Source: Cristatella mucedo (taxonomy: Eukaryota > Bryozoa > Phylactolaemata > Cristatellidae). Taken from it: a stretch of 64,000 bases of DNA. The notes under the pieces are model-generated. The model ran no database searches. It was not told the DNA's origin and saw only the letters and a list, made by a program, of their open reading frames with translations. The stretch covers positions 4,007,501 through 4,071,500 of the forward strand of contig WPIO01000023.1 of NCBI GenBank assembly GCA_009760855.2. Reading direction: 5' to 3'. The translations under genes were made by a program, and so were the position numbers. Positions 57,201 to 64,000 of the stretch are shown here, piece after piece. Every line of letters begins with the position of its first letter. The stretch's first letter is position 1.

Positions 57201-57216
57201 CATAGGATTCAATTTA
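41231..57216 (-). CDS. USP1-like: USP1-like ubiquitin-specific protease, 3' seven exons (N-terminus not found)
   Basis: USP1, with its partner UAF1, removes ubiquitin from FANCD2 and PCNA in DNA-repair control. Exons in transcription order: 57216-57089, 51593-51279, 46832-46508, 46260-46115, 43320-43134, 41906-41808, 41681-41231. Every junction is GT-AG and phases close exactly (1651 bases, 549 residues plus stop). Visible in order: KLNPM..N.QHDAHELLRCI; a Ser/Thr-rich insert with basic cluster SKRRR; LFHGECVIRRRCFECE; KYFCSDCNRHTEAE; LTFHLKRF; STPLVL; IVMHSG....GHYTSF (catalytic His); WLECDDKHV (catalytic Asp); TPYLLFY. The paired CxxC are the USP zinc ribbon. The MHSG and TPYLLFY wording favours USP1 over USP12/46. 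The insert before the Asp box is shorter than in human USP1 and has no Gly-Gly autocleavage site. The exon with the catalytic Cys box is not seen in this window. Confidence 0.88.
41808..41906 (-). CDS. USP1-like: USP1-like exon (STPL strand)
   Basis: Acceptor TGTCGGCAG, donor GTAAGT; 99 bases, phases fit both neighbours. It encodes YGSQVVKISDHLSTPLVLPC, the equivalent of YGGGLSKINTPLLTPLKLS in USP1. Too short to find except through its neighbours. Confidence 0.85.
42315..42420 (+). mobile_element. LINE-B 3'-tail fragment in USP1-like intron
   Basis: ACCATTCGATTGTGCTTACT, AGCAATTGTAAAGCGCC, GAGATTAAGTTCTCCGAGGG and an ATT tail; last ~100 bases of LINE-B, antisense to the host gene. Confidence 0.85.
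42428..42590 (-). mobile_element. SINE-B copy in USP1-like intron
   Basis: Minus strand: AAGGTACTTGCGATTCACGA, a degraded B-box, CTTTATTGCCTCTTGCTAGC, and TGAGGCTGTTGGATCGATCA. It abuts the LINE-B tail ending at 42420. Confidence 0.75.
42600..42720 (-). mobile_element. Second SINE-B-like copy, decayed
   Basis: AAGGTGCTCGCACTGTATGC, ATTCAAGACCTGCTCC and TTGTTGCCCACTGCAGGG on the minus strand follow the SINE-B order without its tail. Confidence 0.5.
42838..42880 (-). mobile_element. (AAT)n with minimal LINE-B tail
   Basis: Nine ATA units followed by CACTTGATAA, the final bases of LINE-B; the element is otherwise absent. Confidence 0.55.
43084..43125 (+). repeat. (GCAC)n/(AC)n microsatellite next to a splice donor
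   Basis: GCACGCAC units then ACACAC. On the gene strand this is a GT/GTGC run starting about ten bases inside the intron after USP1-like exon 43320-43134. Confidence 0.9.
43134..43320 (-). CDS. USP1-like: USP1-like exon (second CxxC and HLKRF)
   Basis: Acceptor TTATCTTAG, donor GTAAGT; 187 bases. It encodes GDNKYFCSDCNRHTEAE and PPILTFHLKRFSF, matching EDKYFCENCHHYTEAE and the ITIHLKCF strand of USP1. A GT-rich microsatellite begins about ten bases into the following intron. Confidence 0.95.
43872..43893 (+). repeat. (GA)n microsatellite
   Basis: About 11 GA units, USP1-like intron. Confidence 0.9.
44690..44880 (-). mobile_element. LINE-A 3'-UTR fragment in USP1-like intron
   Basis: TATAGCGCTATCAAACCGTA, CAACAAAGAGAAAGTGAGAA, CAGTCGAGGAAGTGAATGGA and TCAGTCGGCAGC match the region 360-560 (LINE-A 3' UTR on the minus strand) in order. 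Confidence 0.75.
45300..45575 (+). mobile_element. LINE-B 3'-end copy in USP1-like intron
   Basis: Plus strand: FSSYDSQNLEDTPD-like frame, ACTTGACATTTAAAGAGCAG, GACACTTGGCATGCTATCGC, then GACAGAGATTTAGTTCTCTT and GTGCTATACAAATG. A CATA microsatellite (45272-45301) precedes it. Confidence 0.75.
46115..46260 (-). CDS. USP1-like: USP1-like exon (first zinc-ribbon CxxC)
   Basis: Acceptor CAACTTTTAG, donor GTATGA; 146 bases. It encodes LFHGECVIRRRCFECETTTE and FAEITVPV, matching LFQGQLVLRTRCLECESLTE and FQDISVPV of USP1. The CFEC pair is the first half of the fingers zinc ribbon. Confidence 0.94.
46318..46460 (+). mobile_element. SINE-A copy filling a short USP1-like intron
   Basis: Intact head GGTTTGGTCCAGCGGTTAAG, B-box GCAGGCTCGAGCCCCGAG, body AAGAGCCTGAATAGAGATTA, and end AAATGAATTATATATTA. 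It occupies about 143 of the 247 bases between exons 46832-46508 and 46260-46115, antisense to the gene. Confidence 0.92.
46508..46832 (-). CDS. USP1-like: USP1-like exon (basic insert with likely NLS)
   Basis: Acceptor CGTTTCAG, donor GTAGGA; 325 bases, phase-compatible on both sides. It encodes LSLSKKKWPIVRLLRCDDPR, then DLKRKQLFSP, then GSKRRRIICIDD. The basic clusters resemble nuclear localisation signals, as in the USP1 insert. It ends in RAADTSYR, joining LFHGEC of the next exon. Confidence 0.75.
47000..49225. other. USP1-like intron sequence, mostly unique
   Basis: Apart from the CA microsatellites no repeat is recognised. A 70-codon minus frame at 48774-48562 has no recognisable family. 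Confidence 0.4.
48180..48298 (+). repeat. (CA)n microsatellite
   Basis: More than 90 bases of mostly CA dinucleotide with a GCGCGC interruption near 48207; a second, 29-base CA run stands at 48472-48500. Confidence 0.95.
49230..49385 (-). mobile_element. SINE-A copy in USP1-like intron
   Basis: Minus strand: GCTTGGCTCAGTGGTTAAGG, TGCCCCAACCAAGGTCAATT, B-box TTGGGTTCAAGCCTCG, then GAATAGAGATTAAGTTCTCT and the end. The same layout as 46318 with a small insertion between the boxes. Confidence 0.85.
49868..50035 (-). mobile_element. SINE-B copy in USP1-like intron
   Basis: Minus strand: the B-box GTGGGTTCGAATCCTGCAGT, GGGATCCTTTCTTACGAACT, CTTTTGCTGCTATACAAATG and AGGCTGTTAAAATCAGATCA. Confidence 0.82.
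50393..50578 (-). mobile_element. LINE-B 3'-end copy in USP1-like intron
   Basis: (AAT)n at 50393-50418, then the complement of GAGATTGAGTTCTCCGAGGG, GCTGCAAAGGGAAATGCAAT and CACAGGGTCAGCATGC. It looks young: the 3' end is nearly identical to the copy at 6838. Confidence 0.88.
51279..51593 (-). CDS. USP1-like: USP1-like exon (Ser/Thr-rich insert)
   Basis: Acceptor ATAATGTAG, donor GTATGG; 315 bases, open throughout, two bases in and one base out, exactly the phases its neighbours need. It encodes CSTPHHSACGNGTCDESATE and about 85 further residues of non-conserved, Ser/Thr/Cys-rich sequence. USP1 has a long poorly conserved insert at this place. Identification rests on position and phase. Confidence 0.65.
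52087..52236. repeat. Short inverted repeat around a (CA)n/(GA)n tract
   Basis: Left arm TTCAGCAAAACAAGCAGAGA (from about 52094); right arm is its near-complement, TCTCAGCTTGTTTTGCTGAA (to about 52234). CA and GA runs lie between. Arms are about 30 bases with a couple of mismatches. Confidence 0.85.
52422..54885 (+). mobile_element. hAT DNA-transposon remnant (ZMYM/TTF-type)
   Basis: The 5' end GGTGGCAGACCCAGGTGGCA then GGGGCAGTCGCCCCCTCCC is typical of this hAT group. Protein pieces in order: RDIIRAYAHHVRTCLDDEQG and FIMVDKMHDDS (the VDE..D.S catalytic region, about 53250-53355); GQGYDCAANLSG (about 53530); and, at 54381-54720, LEQLILTLPVLIAKTKRVFS, ALKLINTCLR and VENLNGTVLLYV, the hAT C-terminal dimerisation domain. 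Stops such as the one after MHDDS and at least two frame changes show it is dead. No matching 3' terminal repeat found. Confidence 0.85.
55582..55716 (+). mobile_element. SINE-A copy inside LINE-B
   Basis: AGTTTGGCCCAGCGGTTAAG, B-box GTGGGTTCGAGCCCTGTGG, body GAAGCGCCCGGATAGAGATT, end AAATGAATTATATTT. It interrupts the LINE-B C-terminal frame. Confidence 0.9.
55935..57045 (+). repeat. Large inverted repeat, left arm
   Basis: It matches the complement of 57826-58790. Landmarks: the altered LINE-B end CCAATAAATCAAGATTTAGT (56000s), AAACTGAAGCTTGAACC, GAATCTGCCACGACTACCAT, CCAACTCTCAAGAGCTCCTC, and the minus-strand frame MYEGLYSYTGVLGSVHAC. About 225 bases at 56092-56320 are absent from the right arm. 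Arms look close to 90% alike by eye. Confidence 0.88.
57089..57216 (-). CDS. USP1-like: USP1-like exon (QHDAHE segment)
   Basis: Acceptor is a long T tract ending TTTTAG; donor GTAGGG. It encodes KLNPMFAGNGQHDAHELLRC and further to VDAVD, matching ELNPMYEGYLQHDAQEVLQC of USP1. It is the most upstream exon recognised. It sits in the spacer between the two arms of a large inverted repeat. Confidence 0.9.
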
Positions 57217-57825
57217 CTAAAAAAAAAAAAAAAGAAATATCAGGTTTATGCAGGAGCCTTGTGACTAGACAGTGGTGAATTCAAGGTTCTACATAAATGA
57301 AATAATGCAAAAGCAGTGATCCAAAAAATTACATATTAATGATTACATATGCCAGCATCTGTCAGGATTGCCTGTTTGCGCTATTTGAAGAAATTAACCT
57401 GGTTCTGAAAGCTAACGGCACAAAAGCAGTGCAACAACAACACAGCCCACATGCCACTGCTACAGTCTATATTTACCAGTGCCTAATTTCCCATCTGATC
57501 TGGAAAGGACATGCAACAAGACATACAAGGGCTATCTGTTGAATGAATCTGAAGTAGAGCAATTCGTGTGGAAGAATGTAACAGAAATTTGATGGCACCA
57601 ATCTTAACCCAAGACTGAACAGAAACGAAATGGAAATCAAACTGGAAAAGTACTGGATATCAATGGAAAATACCCTCACGAGCCTTGCTAAAACTGCATG
57701 ACACTCAAGAATCACAACTGCATGCGATACATGCAACACAATGGGGACAGTGAAGACGATGCAAAGTCATCGACACAGCCTCTGGCAGCATTAGATTCAG
57801 GAAGACAGCACATGTTGCTACGGCC

Positions 57826-58790
57826 AAGGCTGTAGGACGATGAATGTGTCTTTCACATTCTAGCTAGTTCCGTGCCGATGTATGAGGGTCTGTACTCCTT
57901 CACTGGTGTGCTTGGATCTGTGCGTGCATGCAGTTTCGCAGCAATGTGCTTCGTTATTGATGGTGAACACTTTAGTAAGGCAAGTGAATTGTTGAAAACT
58001 TTAGTGGAATGGCTTCTGCAGATCAAGTACGATAGACTTAACCTGATAGCAATGCTGTCCACTCATCCGGCATCATCTCTTAGGTCATTATTGCATCATA
58101 CTTCCCATGGGTATGGGAGATGTGTATATTAGTATGCTTTTAAGAAGGCCGCTTCTCTACAGCTAACTTTGAGAGCTCGGCCAACTATCCAATGTGGCAG
58201 CTCTAAAAGTTAGCCGAGAGTTGTCTTGTCAACCATACCATGCACTTAGTTTTCAAGATTGAAAAAGCCTGGTGATTCTCAGATCAGCTGACTGATATTC
58301 ATGTGCTTGCATCTGTCATGCTGACGCAGCAGCACCTGTAGTCATGGGGAAATTTGTGGAGCGTGTGATTGGCTAGCAATCCTGGGTATCTGCCAGATCT
58401 GTGGCATTCTAGTTGCATAAAATATTTGTTGTAAGCATAGAACATGTAACCTGAGCAATTGCAGACCAACTTGTTGTGTGCTCTTACACCAAGTAGGTTG
58501 GGGAGGAGCTCTTGAGAGTTGGTGCCGTTTTGCAATAATGCTGCGCTGGTAGACTATAAGGTGACAGGATGTACATGATTCTCAAGCTAGGATTTCTATG
58601 GTAGCCGTGGCAGATTCTCAAGGGCCAGGTTCAAGCTTCAGTTTGCTTTAATGCTGATTACTTTTGTCAATATGTGATGATAATAATACCCCATTTGTAT
58701 AGTACTCTAAGAGAACTAAATCTTGTTTTATTGGCAATTTACGTGTGCTAGAAAGGATCATGCCAATTGGTTAGTGATAACAAACCTGTG
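57826..58790 (-). repeat. Large inverted repeat, right arm
   Basis: Inverted partner of 55935-57045, with the same frame on the plus strand (MYEGLYSFTGVLGSVRAC) and the same altered LINE-B end at 58690-58770. The spacer (57046-57825) contains the USP1-like exon 57216-57089. Confidence 0.88.
57872..58132 (+). other. ORF conserved in both inverted-repeat arms, unknown
   Basis: It encodes MYEGLYSFTGVLGSVRACSF, then FVIDGEHFSKASELLKTLVE and so on, about 86 codons. The left arm carries the same frame (57030-56760, minus strand) with only a few residue changes. A possible acceptor (GGCTGTAG) precedes it and a possible donor (GGTATGGG) follows. The few differences seen change residues, which argues for simple duplication rather than selection. 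I do not recognise the protein. Confidence 0.4.
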
Positions 58791-58837
58791 CTCTATTAGA
58801 AGTTGGGACTAATTTTTTTAACACTGATAATAATAGT

Positions 58838-59050
58838 AATAATATTTATATATGTTTTTATGGCAACGTATGAGAATTAAATCTCTTTCTATGCACTTTA
58901 CATGGACTGGAAAGGAAGCATGTTCATTGGTTAGTGATAACATGCACAATTTCCATTCGATCGTGCTTCCTTTGCAGCAAATGTAAAGTGCCTAGAAAGA
59001 GATCAAGTTTTCTGAGGGTGCTATATCAAATGTATTATTATTAATAATTT
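58838..59050. mobile_element. Two LINE-B 3' ends joined head to head
   Basis: 58838-58950 is a minus-strand LINE-B end (complement of GAAAGAGATTTAATTCTCAT and of the GCATGTTATCACTAACC block). 58952-59050 is a plus-strand end (TTCCTTTGCAGCAAATGTAA, GAGATCAAGTTTTCTGAGGG, ATT tail). They meet at their inner ends, forming a 210-base near-palindrome with tails outward. Confidence 0.85.
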
Positions 59051-59099
59051 CAGTACTTATAGGACAAGTTATACCAGTGGAGAGAAAACGTTGGAAGGA

Positions 59100-60060
59100 G
59101 AAGCTAGATTTTAGATTCCTTTGAAGTGTCATCAAATCAGAGGAAGCCTACCCCCTCCGATGTTCGCTGGGAGTCAGTTCTAGGCTTTAGCACATAAACT
59201 GAAGGCACGGTCTTCAAAGGGTTGAGGTTTGCTAGAAGTGACGGGAAGCCTATTAGGAAGAATTTCAAATAGGCACACTCCAGTGCAAACAACTCTTGTA
59301 CTCCTAAATTTTCAGTAATAATAATAATACATTTGCATAGCACCCTCAGAGAACTCTATCTCTTTCTAGGCACTTTACATGTGCTGTAAAGGAAGAATGA
59401 TCAAATGGCAAGTGCACAGTGTCAAAAAGTATAACATGGTTAGAGATCACTTTCACGGTTAGTGGTAATATGCATAGTGTCAGCATACATAAGCACACAA
59501 AGAAGAAATCAGAGGGACCTGCCAGATACTGTGAGAAATAGCTGTGTTTTTAGTTTCTTTTTAAATGCGGTCAAGTCAGGAGATGTCGTGATGCAAGTCG
59601 GAAGTGAGTTCCAGGCTTTGGGAACATACGAACTAAAGACATGGTCTCCAAAGGATTTGAGGCTCGTACGAGGCGTAGCTAAACGATTTGATTCAGAAAA
59701 GCATGTGGTACGACGCTTAGCTTGGTGGGGAGTAGATCTGATATGCAGGCTGCAGCCAGAGAATGAAGGAACCTAAAAGAGTGAGTAACTGAGCCTTGAA
59801 GTCGGTGCACTGCTTGTCTGGGAGCCAGTGCACGTCGGCGAGAAGTGGTGTGATGTGGCAACTGTGCCGCTCACCACAGACAAGCCTAGCTGCATAGTTT
59901 TGCACCAACTGTAAACACCTGATTGCACAGGCCGGTAAACCAGCAAGCAGTGAGTTACAGAAATCGAGGCAGGATGCCATAAATGCATGGACCAATTTAG
60001 ATTAAGTTTCCTGTCTAAGCAAGCCCAAATTTTAGCAATGTTGTCTAGCTCAAAGTGATG
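59100..60060 (-). mobile_element. LINE-B copies, 3' halves
   Basis: 59315-60060 is a good copy: (AAT)n, the 3'-end complement, then on the minus strand YELKTWSPKD complement region, ITPLLADVHWLPDKQCTDFK and MASCLDFCNSLLAGLPACAI. 59160-59300 is an older body fragment of the same strand lying beside it. Confidence 0.82.
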
Positions 60061-60799
60061 TGGTAACTGCGATACTCACTACCGACAAGCCTATCTTCGG
60101 AGTTTTGTATTCAGGCTGGCCAAAGCACAAACCAAAGCCCATGAGCATTTGGGAGCTCCAACCAACCGGTTATTATTATCTAGGAGCATCCTCTTGGGTT
60201 GTCTTCCTACTTCTAGGCTTGCTGAAGAAAGGCTAAAATCAGACCATTTTAGCAGGCAGATCCGCCATGTCCAAAGATAATGGCATCTTTTCGGGCTTCA
60301 CATTCATAAATGTATATCCATCAGCAACGTCTCCCTGCATCATATTTCTTCGTACTGCAATTTGACCCAAAGATAGTTCTCATGTCTAACCAGTACCGAG
60401 ACCTTTGGATCTAGCTAGGAAATATCACACAAGAAAAACTGCAGTGAAGGCAAGTTAAGTGACAGTGAAGTTAAGGGGATGCTTAACTGCTGCATCGATA
60501 AGGCCAGAGCAACCATGAGACTGAGGACTGAGTCGATGGCCTGAGTCGATGTCTGGGACTGAGTCGATGGCCCTGGCAGCTGGATCTGACCGACTTCGCA
60601 GGATTGATGTCAGGTCTGACCGACTCATTAAGACAGTAGCGATCACAATAGAACTGCCACACTTCGAAGCCTTTTATGGTCGAATGAAGACGCTACAGGG
60701 ATCGATATTGGTAAAGATATGACAAGTAGAAGGCTTGCTGAGAGTGACATCTTTCGAAGGCTGGCGTTTTGCAAGCCGTCAGAAATTTGATTCCTGCTG

Positions 60800-61400
60800 A
60801 TGTTTCTGCTCACCAGCTTCATAGAGCTGCACACTGCTAGCTATCATGGAGCCCGCAACTACCGCCACCGGACAGGGGACGACTGGAATTCATTTTTATG
60901 GACTAATAAAAGTAAATTCACAATGCTGATTACAAAACGCAACGCTAAGGATAAGCCGACGGAATGCCGAGGCATATGGCACAACTGCTTTCAACCTAGT
61001 GTGAATTATTCAGTGACAAATCAGTGGTGGTTTAAGGACTGTTTAGCCGAGAAAAGCCATGTTTTGGATCTTAGGTATTATGGATCCACACAAGTATCTT
61101 TAGGTGGTCAAGCAAGTTGGATTGCAAAGCACAAATACTCTGTTTGGGTGACGTTATACGTTATATGTGGCAGCAAGATAACGACATTACCATACCAGTA
61201 GAAAACTTTTGACGATCCGGTATTGTGCTGATGCAGTTAGTGGCCCAGCCAGTCGCCCAATCAGAACCCCAATCGAACGTTTTGGAACAATATCGACAGG
61301 CAGCTTAGGTGGGTTTAACGACCTTTTCAGAAAAAATCAGGCTTTTTGTAATGCTATGGCAGAAGAGACAATTCTACCTCTATGCCGTGGCAGATAAGGT
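60800..61400 (+). other. Two unrecognised plus-strand ORFs
   Basis: Frames 60800-61201 (133 codons; contains GDDWNSFLWTNKSKFTMLIT, NQWWFKDCLAEKSHVLDLRY and SLGGQASWIAKHKYSVWVTL) and 61209-61397 (62 codons). The residue make-up, rich in Trp and Tyr, looks protein-like rather than random. It could be a decayed transposase or an exon; no family is recognised and no splice sites are assigned. Confidence 0.3.
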
Positions 61401-61994
61401 AGGTCCCTAAGAATCATGGTGGGATGACGTCATACTAAATGCACACATACAACCAACAGCATATGCACTTGCATATGGGCTGTCAACAAATATTTTCTAA
61501 TGTTCTGCACAACTTGATTATGTCTGACATCGTAGAATATCTTCTTATTCCCAAACAGGAACAGCAGCCATAGCTGCCATATTGCGAGAACTTTTTGCAG
61601 GCAAGTGTTGGCAGGAGCAAGTAAAAGAAGGAACCAAAAGGTGAGCTTAACGTTCAAGGTCAGATATACAAAGTAAGGTATCTCCCCGAGCTCTTACCAC
61701 AGCGTGTCCAACACTTTCGTAGGCCTCGAAGTAGACTGCAATGATGCTTTTTGCGGAGTGAGATGAAGGGCATCTTCGTGTTTAGCCATCCTAACATAGA
61801 GGTGAGAGAGGTGCAGAACAAACGTCCACACCAAAGGCTGACCGGTAGGGCTTTTCTACAACCAAGTTGAAAAAAGGTCCACACTATCGAAATCGCCATC
61901 GAAAGTTTACCACTGAAATTCTAAATAAAAAAAGCCTCCGTACTGCCAAGACAGGGGGCCTATTACCTGCTGCTATGAAGTGCTCCGGATAAAC

Positions 61995-62245
61995 AACTAT
62001 AGTAAAATTAAGAATATACTTGTACAGAACCCTCACAGAACTCAATCTTTTCCCATGCACTTTATATATGTGGGAAAGGAAACATGTCAATAGGTTAGTG
62101 ATAACAAGCACTGTCAGCACACATGATCACACAAAGAACAATTCACATGGACCCAGTAAATGCCGTGAGGAATAGGTGAATGACAAGTTAGGGAAAAGTC
62201 GTGATGTGTCGGGAGCAAGTTCCAGGCTTTGAAGCATAAGATATA
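61995..62245 (-). mobile_element. LINE-B 3'-end copy, decayed
   Basis: Complement of GAAAAGATTGAGTTCTGTGA, then GGAAAGGAAACATGTCAATA, CACTGTCAGCACACATGATC and CCCAGTAAATGCCGTGAGG, in LINE-B order. Confidence 0.7.
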
Positions 62246-62274
62246 ATACATGCTAGCCGACTTGAGGACATGTT

Positions 62275-62350
62275 AAAATGCTGATGCTATCTAAGTGCCT
62301 AGATAGAGCTTTACTCCTTTCAGGGTACTTTACAAACGACTTACCACGAT
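62275..62350 (+). mobile_element. LINE-B/SINE-A 3'-tail fragment
   Basis: AAGTGCCTAGATAGAGCTTT, ACTCCTTTCAGGGTACTTTA and ATTATTATTATT; last ~70 bases only. Confidence 0.6.
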
Positions 62351-62639
62351 TATTATTATTAAATAAATTTGATATGAGTGGCTGCAGGGTCAACACCAGC
62401 TGACCGTACCGTATTCCAGCACCTTGAAGTTCTCTGAAGGCACAGTACAAATGTACAGTATTATTATTATGTATGCTCTTTGGTGAAAAATTGCAGTCAC
62501 TGCATAGGTTTTCAATACCTCACTCGTTAGAAATGCCCTAACAACTCCATCAAACAAAAAACGCTAGATCGAGTTGAGTGTTTAACAAAGTAAACATCGT
62601 ATGGCTAACAATCAGCTCCATCACACACTCGTACGAAAA

Positions 62640-62765
62640 AATTCCTCAGAGTATTTGTATAGCACCCAAAGAGACCTAAACCTCTTTTAGGCACTTAACA
62701 TGTCCTGGAAAGGAAGCATGCCTACTGATTATTGACCACAACATGCATAATCTCAGCTTGCCAAT
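62640..62765 (-). mobile_element. LINE-B 3'-tail fragment
   Basis: Complement reads AAAGAGGTTTAGGTCTCTTT, with CTGGAAAGGAAGCATGCC beyond, as in the LINE-B end. Confidence 0.65.
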
Positions 62766-62894
62766 AATGTGTAATTTCAGCAAGCCAATTAAAGGACTAC
62801 TCACACGGATGGAGCACATATTGCACGAAACAGAATGGGTTTTGGCTTCAGTTGAACTGAAAAGTCAAAGGATGCCTCAATAAAATAAATACTA

Positions 62895-63062
62895 GCTGAT
62901 TTAACAGCCTCTTTTTGTATAATAGCAGAAGAGCCTTAAAGGCTATAACCATTGCTTGAAGCAGCAATAAAGGATTGCCTACCGCAGGATTCGAACCCAT
63001 GACCATGAGACAAATGTCGTAAAGAGCAACCATCTTACCTAGTGTGCCATCACGGCTCACCA
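62895..63062 (-). mobile_element. SINE-B copy
   Basis: Minus strand: GTGATGGCACACTAGGTAAG, B-box ATGGGTTCGAATCCTGCGGT, AATCCTTTATTGCTGCTTCA, GGCTCTTCTGCTATTATACA, AGAGGCTGTTAAATCAGCTA. Close to the 39945 copy. Confidence 0.88.
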
Positions 63063-63650
63063 TGTCAGTCGGTAGCAAGTTCCAAGCTTTTTCGGAATAG
63101 GAATTAAATGCACATCTCAAAAAAGTTGTGGTTGGTTAGAGATACTGCTAAACAACAAGAGCCAGAGACCGAAAAATTGAGTCAAGACTACCTGAGATCC
63201 ACGGAAACCAGAGCAGTAGGCAATTTCGGATAGGCAGGTAAACCGGAGCAAGAAATAGAACATTGACGTCGATGCACTGCTTGATGAGCAGCCAATGCAG
63301 GTTGAAAAGAAATGGCACAATGTGGCAATTGTTACCTTCACGACAGATAAAAAGAAATCGAGTTACACAGGCCTACAGGTTTGTCATGAATAGATGGACT
63401 AACTAGGATACAATACTCTTAACTAAAGCGAGCTCAGATTTTTGCAATACCGTGTAGCTGGAAGTAGGCACACGTGACTGTGGTGCTAAATAGTTCATCG
63501 AGCAAAAGGTCATCTTAAGACAATTGGCCTAAATTCAGTGCAGAGGCTGCAGGAGCCCAACTGCATTCTTAAATCCAATATCACAGATAGTTTAAAAGAA
63601 TAAGCCCAATCTACTAATTTAAACATGAGAAACACATTAGGGGCCCAAGG
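63063..63650 (-). mobile_element. LINE-B copy, strongly decayed
   Basis: On the minus strand LCHFFSTCIGCSSSSASTSM (a decayed ITPLLADLHWLP..QRI) and, nearer 63550, the pre-C-terminal region. The SINE-B copy at 62895 lies against its 3' side. Confidence 0.6.
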
Positions 63651-64000
63651 CACATTGAAGTGCACCCTTGCTGCACTAGACTGGCAATTGAACTAGCAAG
63701 TAGCTGCAGCAAACAGTCAGGCCATTATGGGCCAGAGGTATATTGGATGTACATGCACGAAGCCATACCGATGATAAGATGCCACAGTGCACAGTAAGAA
63801 AACATACTGGCAATAGTAAAGTAGAAAATTAGTGTGTCAGCATACTTGCTTGTCAGTGAGTTATTACTACTTCGATTAGAGGAGAAAGCTGAGTAGGCAG
63901 ACTAGACAAGCAGCTTAAGCTAACGAGCACATCACACAAGCTACAGCAAGGTGGCAACCGCACATCGATCGCTGAAGCTTCAAGGCTAACATGAGCCACA

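Noticed and set aside
61560-61650. NTCLQKVL on the minus strand as the missing USP1 Cys box
   Set aside because: It lacks the Gly before and the Tyr-x-Asn after the Cys (GNTCYxN), and the flanking residues do not fit.

Overview
The window looks like nuclear DNA from an invertebrate animal. Two spliced host genes can be followed exon by exon, each with GT-AG introns and consistent codon phase. The rest is mostly 5'-truncated LINEs, tRNA-derived SINEs, one hAT DNA-transposon remnant, one small terminal-inverted-repeat element and many microsatellites. Nothing in the sequence lets me name the species. I see no bacterial features, rRNA, intact tRNA gene, CRISPR array, LTR or virus-like element.

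Host gene 1 (plus strand, 24442-31192) encodes a CED-6/GULP1-like engulfment adaptor. Eleven exons join in phase into about 292 residues: a PTB domain, a coiled coil and a DLFG motif, in the order seen in GULP1. Host gene 2 (minus strand, 57216 down to 41231) encodes a USP1-like ubiquitin-specific protease. Seven exons, all phase-compatible, give the last ~549 residues and a stop codon. They carry the QHDA segment, two zinc-ribbon CxxC pairs, the catalytic His box GHYTSF and the Asp box, and end in TPYLLFY as USP1 does. The exon with the catalytic Cys box was not found and probably lies beyond the window or in unrecognised sequence.

Layout: 1-24400 is repeat-dominated, with no recognised host gene and a few GC-rich islands (about 4.8-5.7, 13.6-14.6 and 16.4-17.0 kb). 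24.4-31.2 kb is the GULP-like gene. 31.2-41.2 kb is intergenic and holds the best LINE-A copy (37.07-39.69 kb). 41.2-57.2 kb is the USP1-like gene, whose introns hold SINEs, LINE-B pieces and the hAT remnant. A large inverted repeat (about 55.93-57.05 and 57.83-58.79 kb) flanks its most upstream visible exon. 58.8-64.0 kb is mostly LINE-B debris.

Repeat families: LINE-A is a CR1/L2-like non-LTR element whose 3' end reads roughly GTTACAGACGGAGATACATT. LINE-B is a related, very abundant family ending in GAGATTAAGTTCTCTGAGGG-like sequence plus an (ATT)n tail. SINE-A is tRNA-derived and its 3' end closely resembles that of LINE-B, which suggests LINE-B mobilises it. SINE-B is a second tRNA-derived family ending in AGGCTGTTAAATCAGCT-like sequence. 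The strongest Part 2 observations are the two gene reconstructions, the inverted repeat around a protease exon, the SINE-A/LINE-B shared tail, and the 0.8-kb element with modular GGACATTTCCCCC ends and CCCTAAA-like interior.
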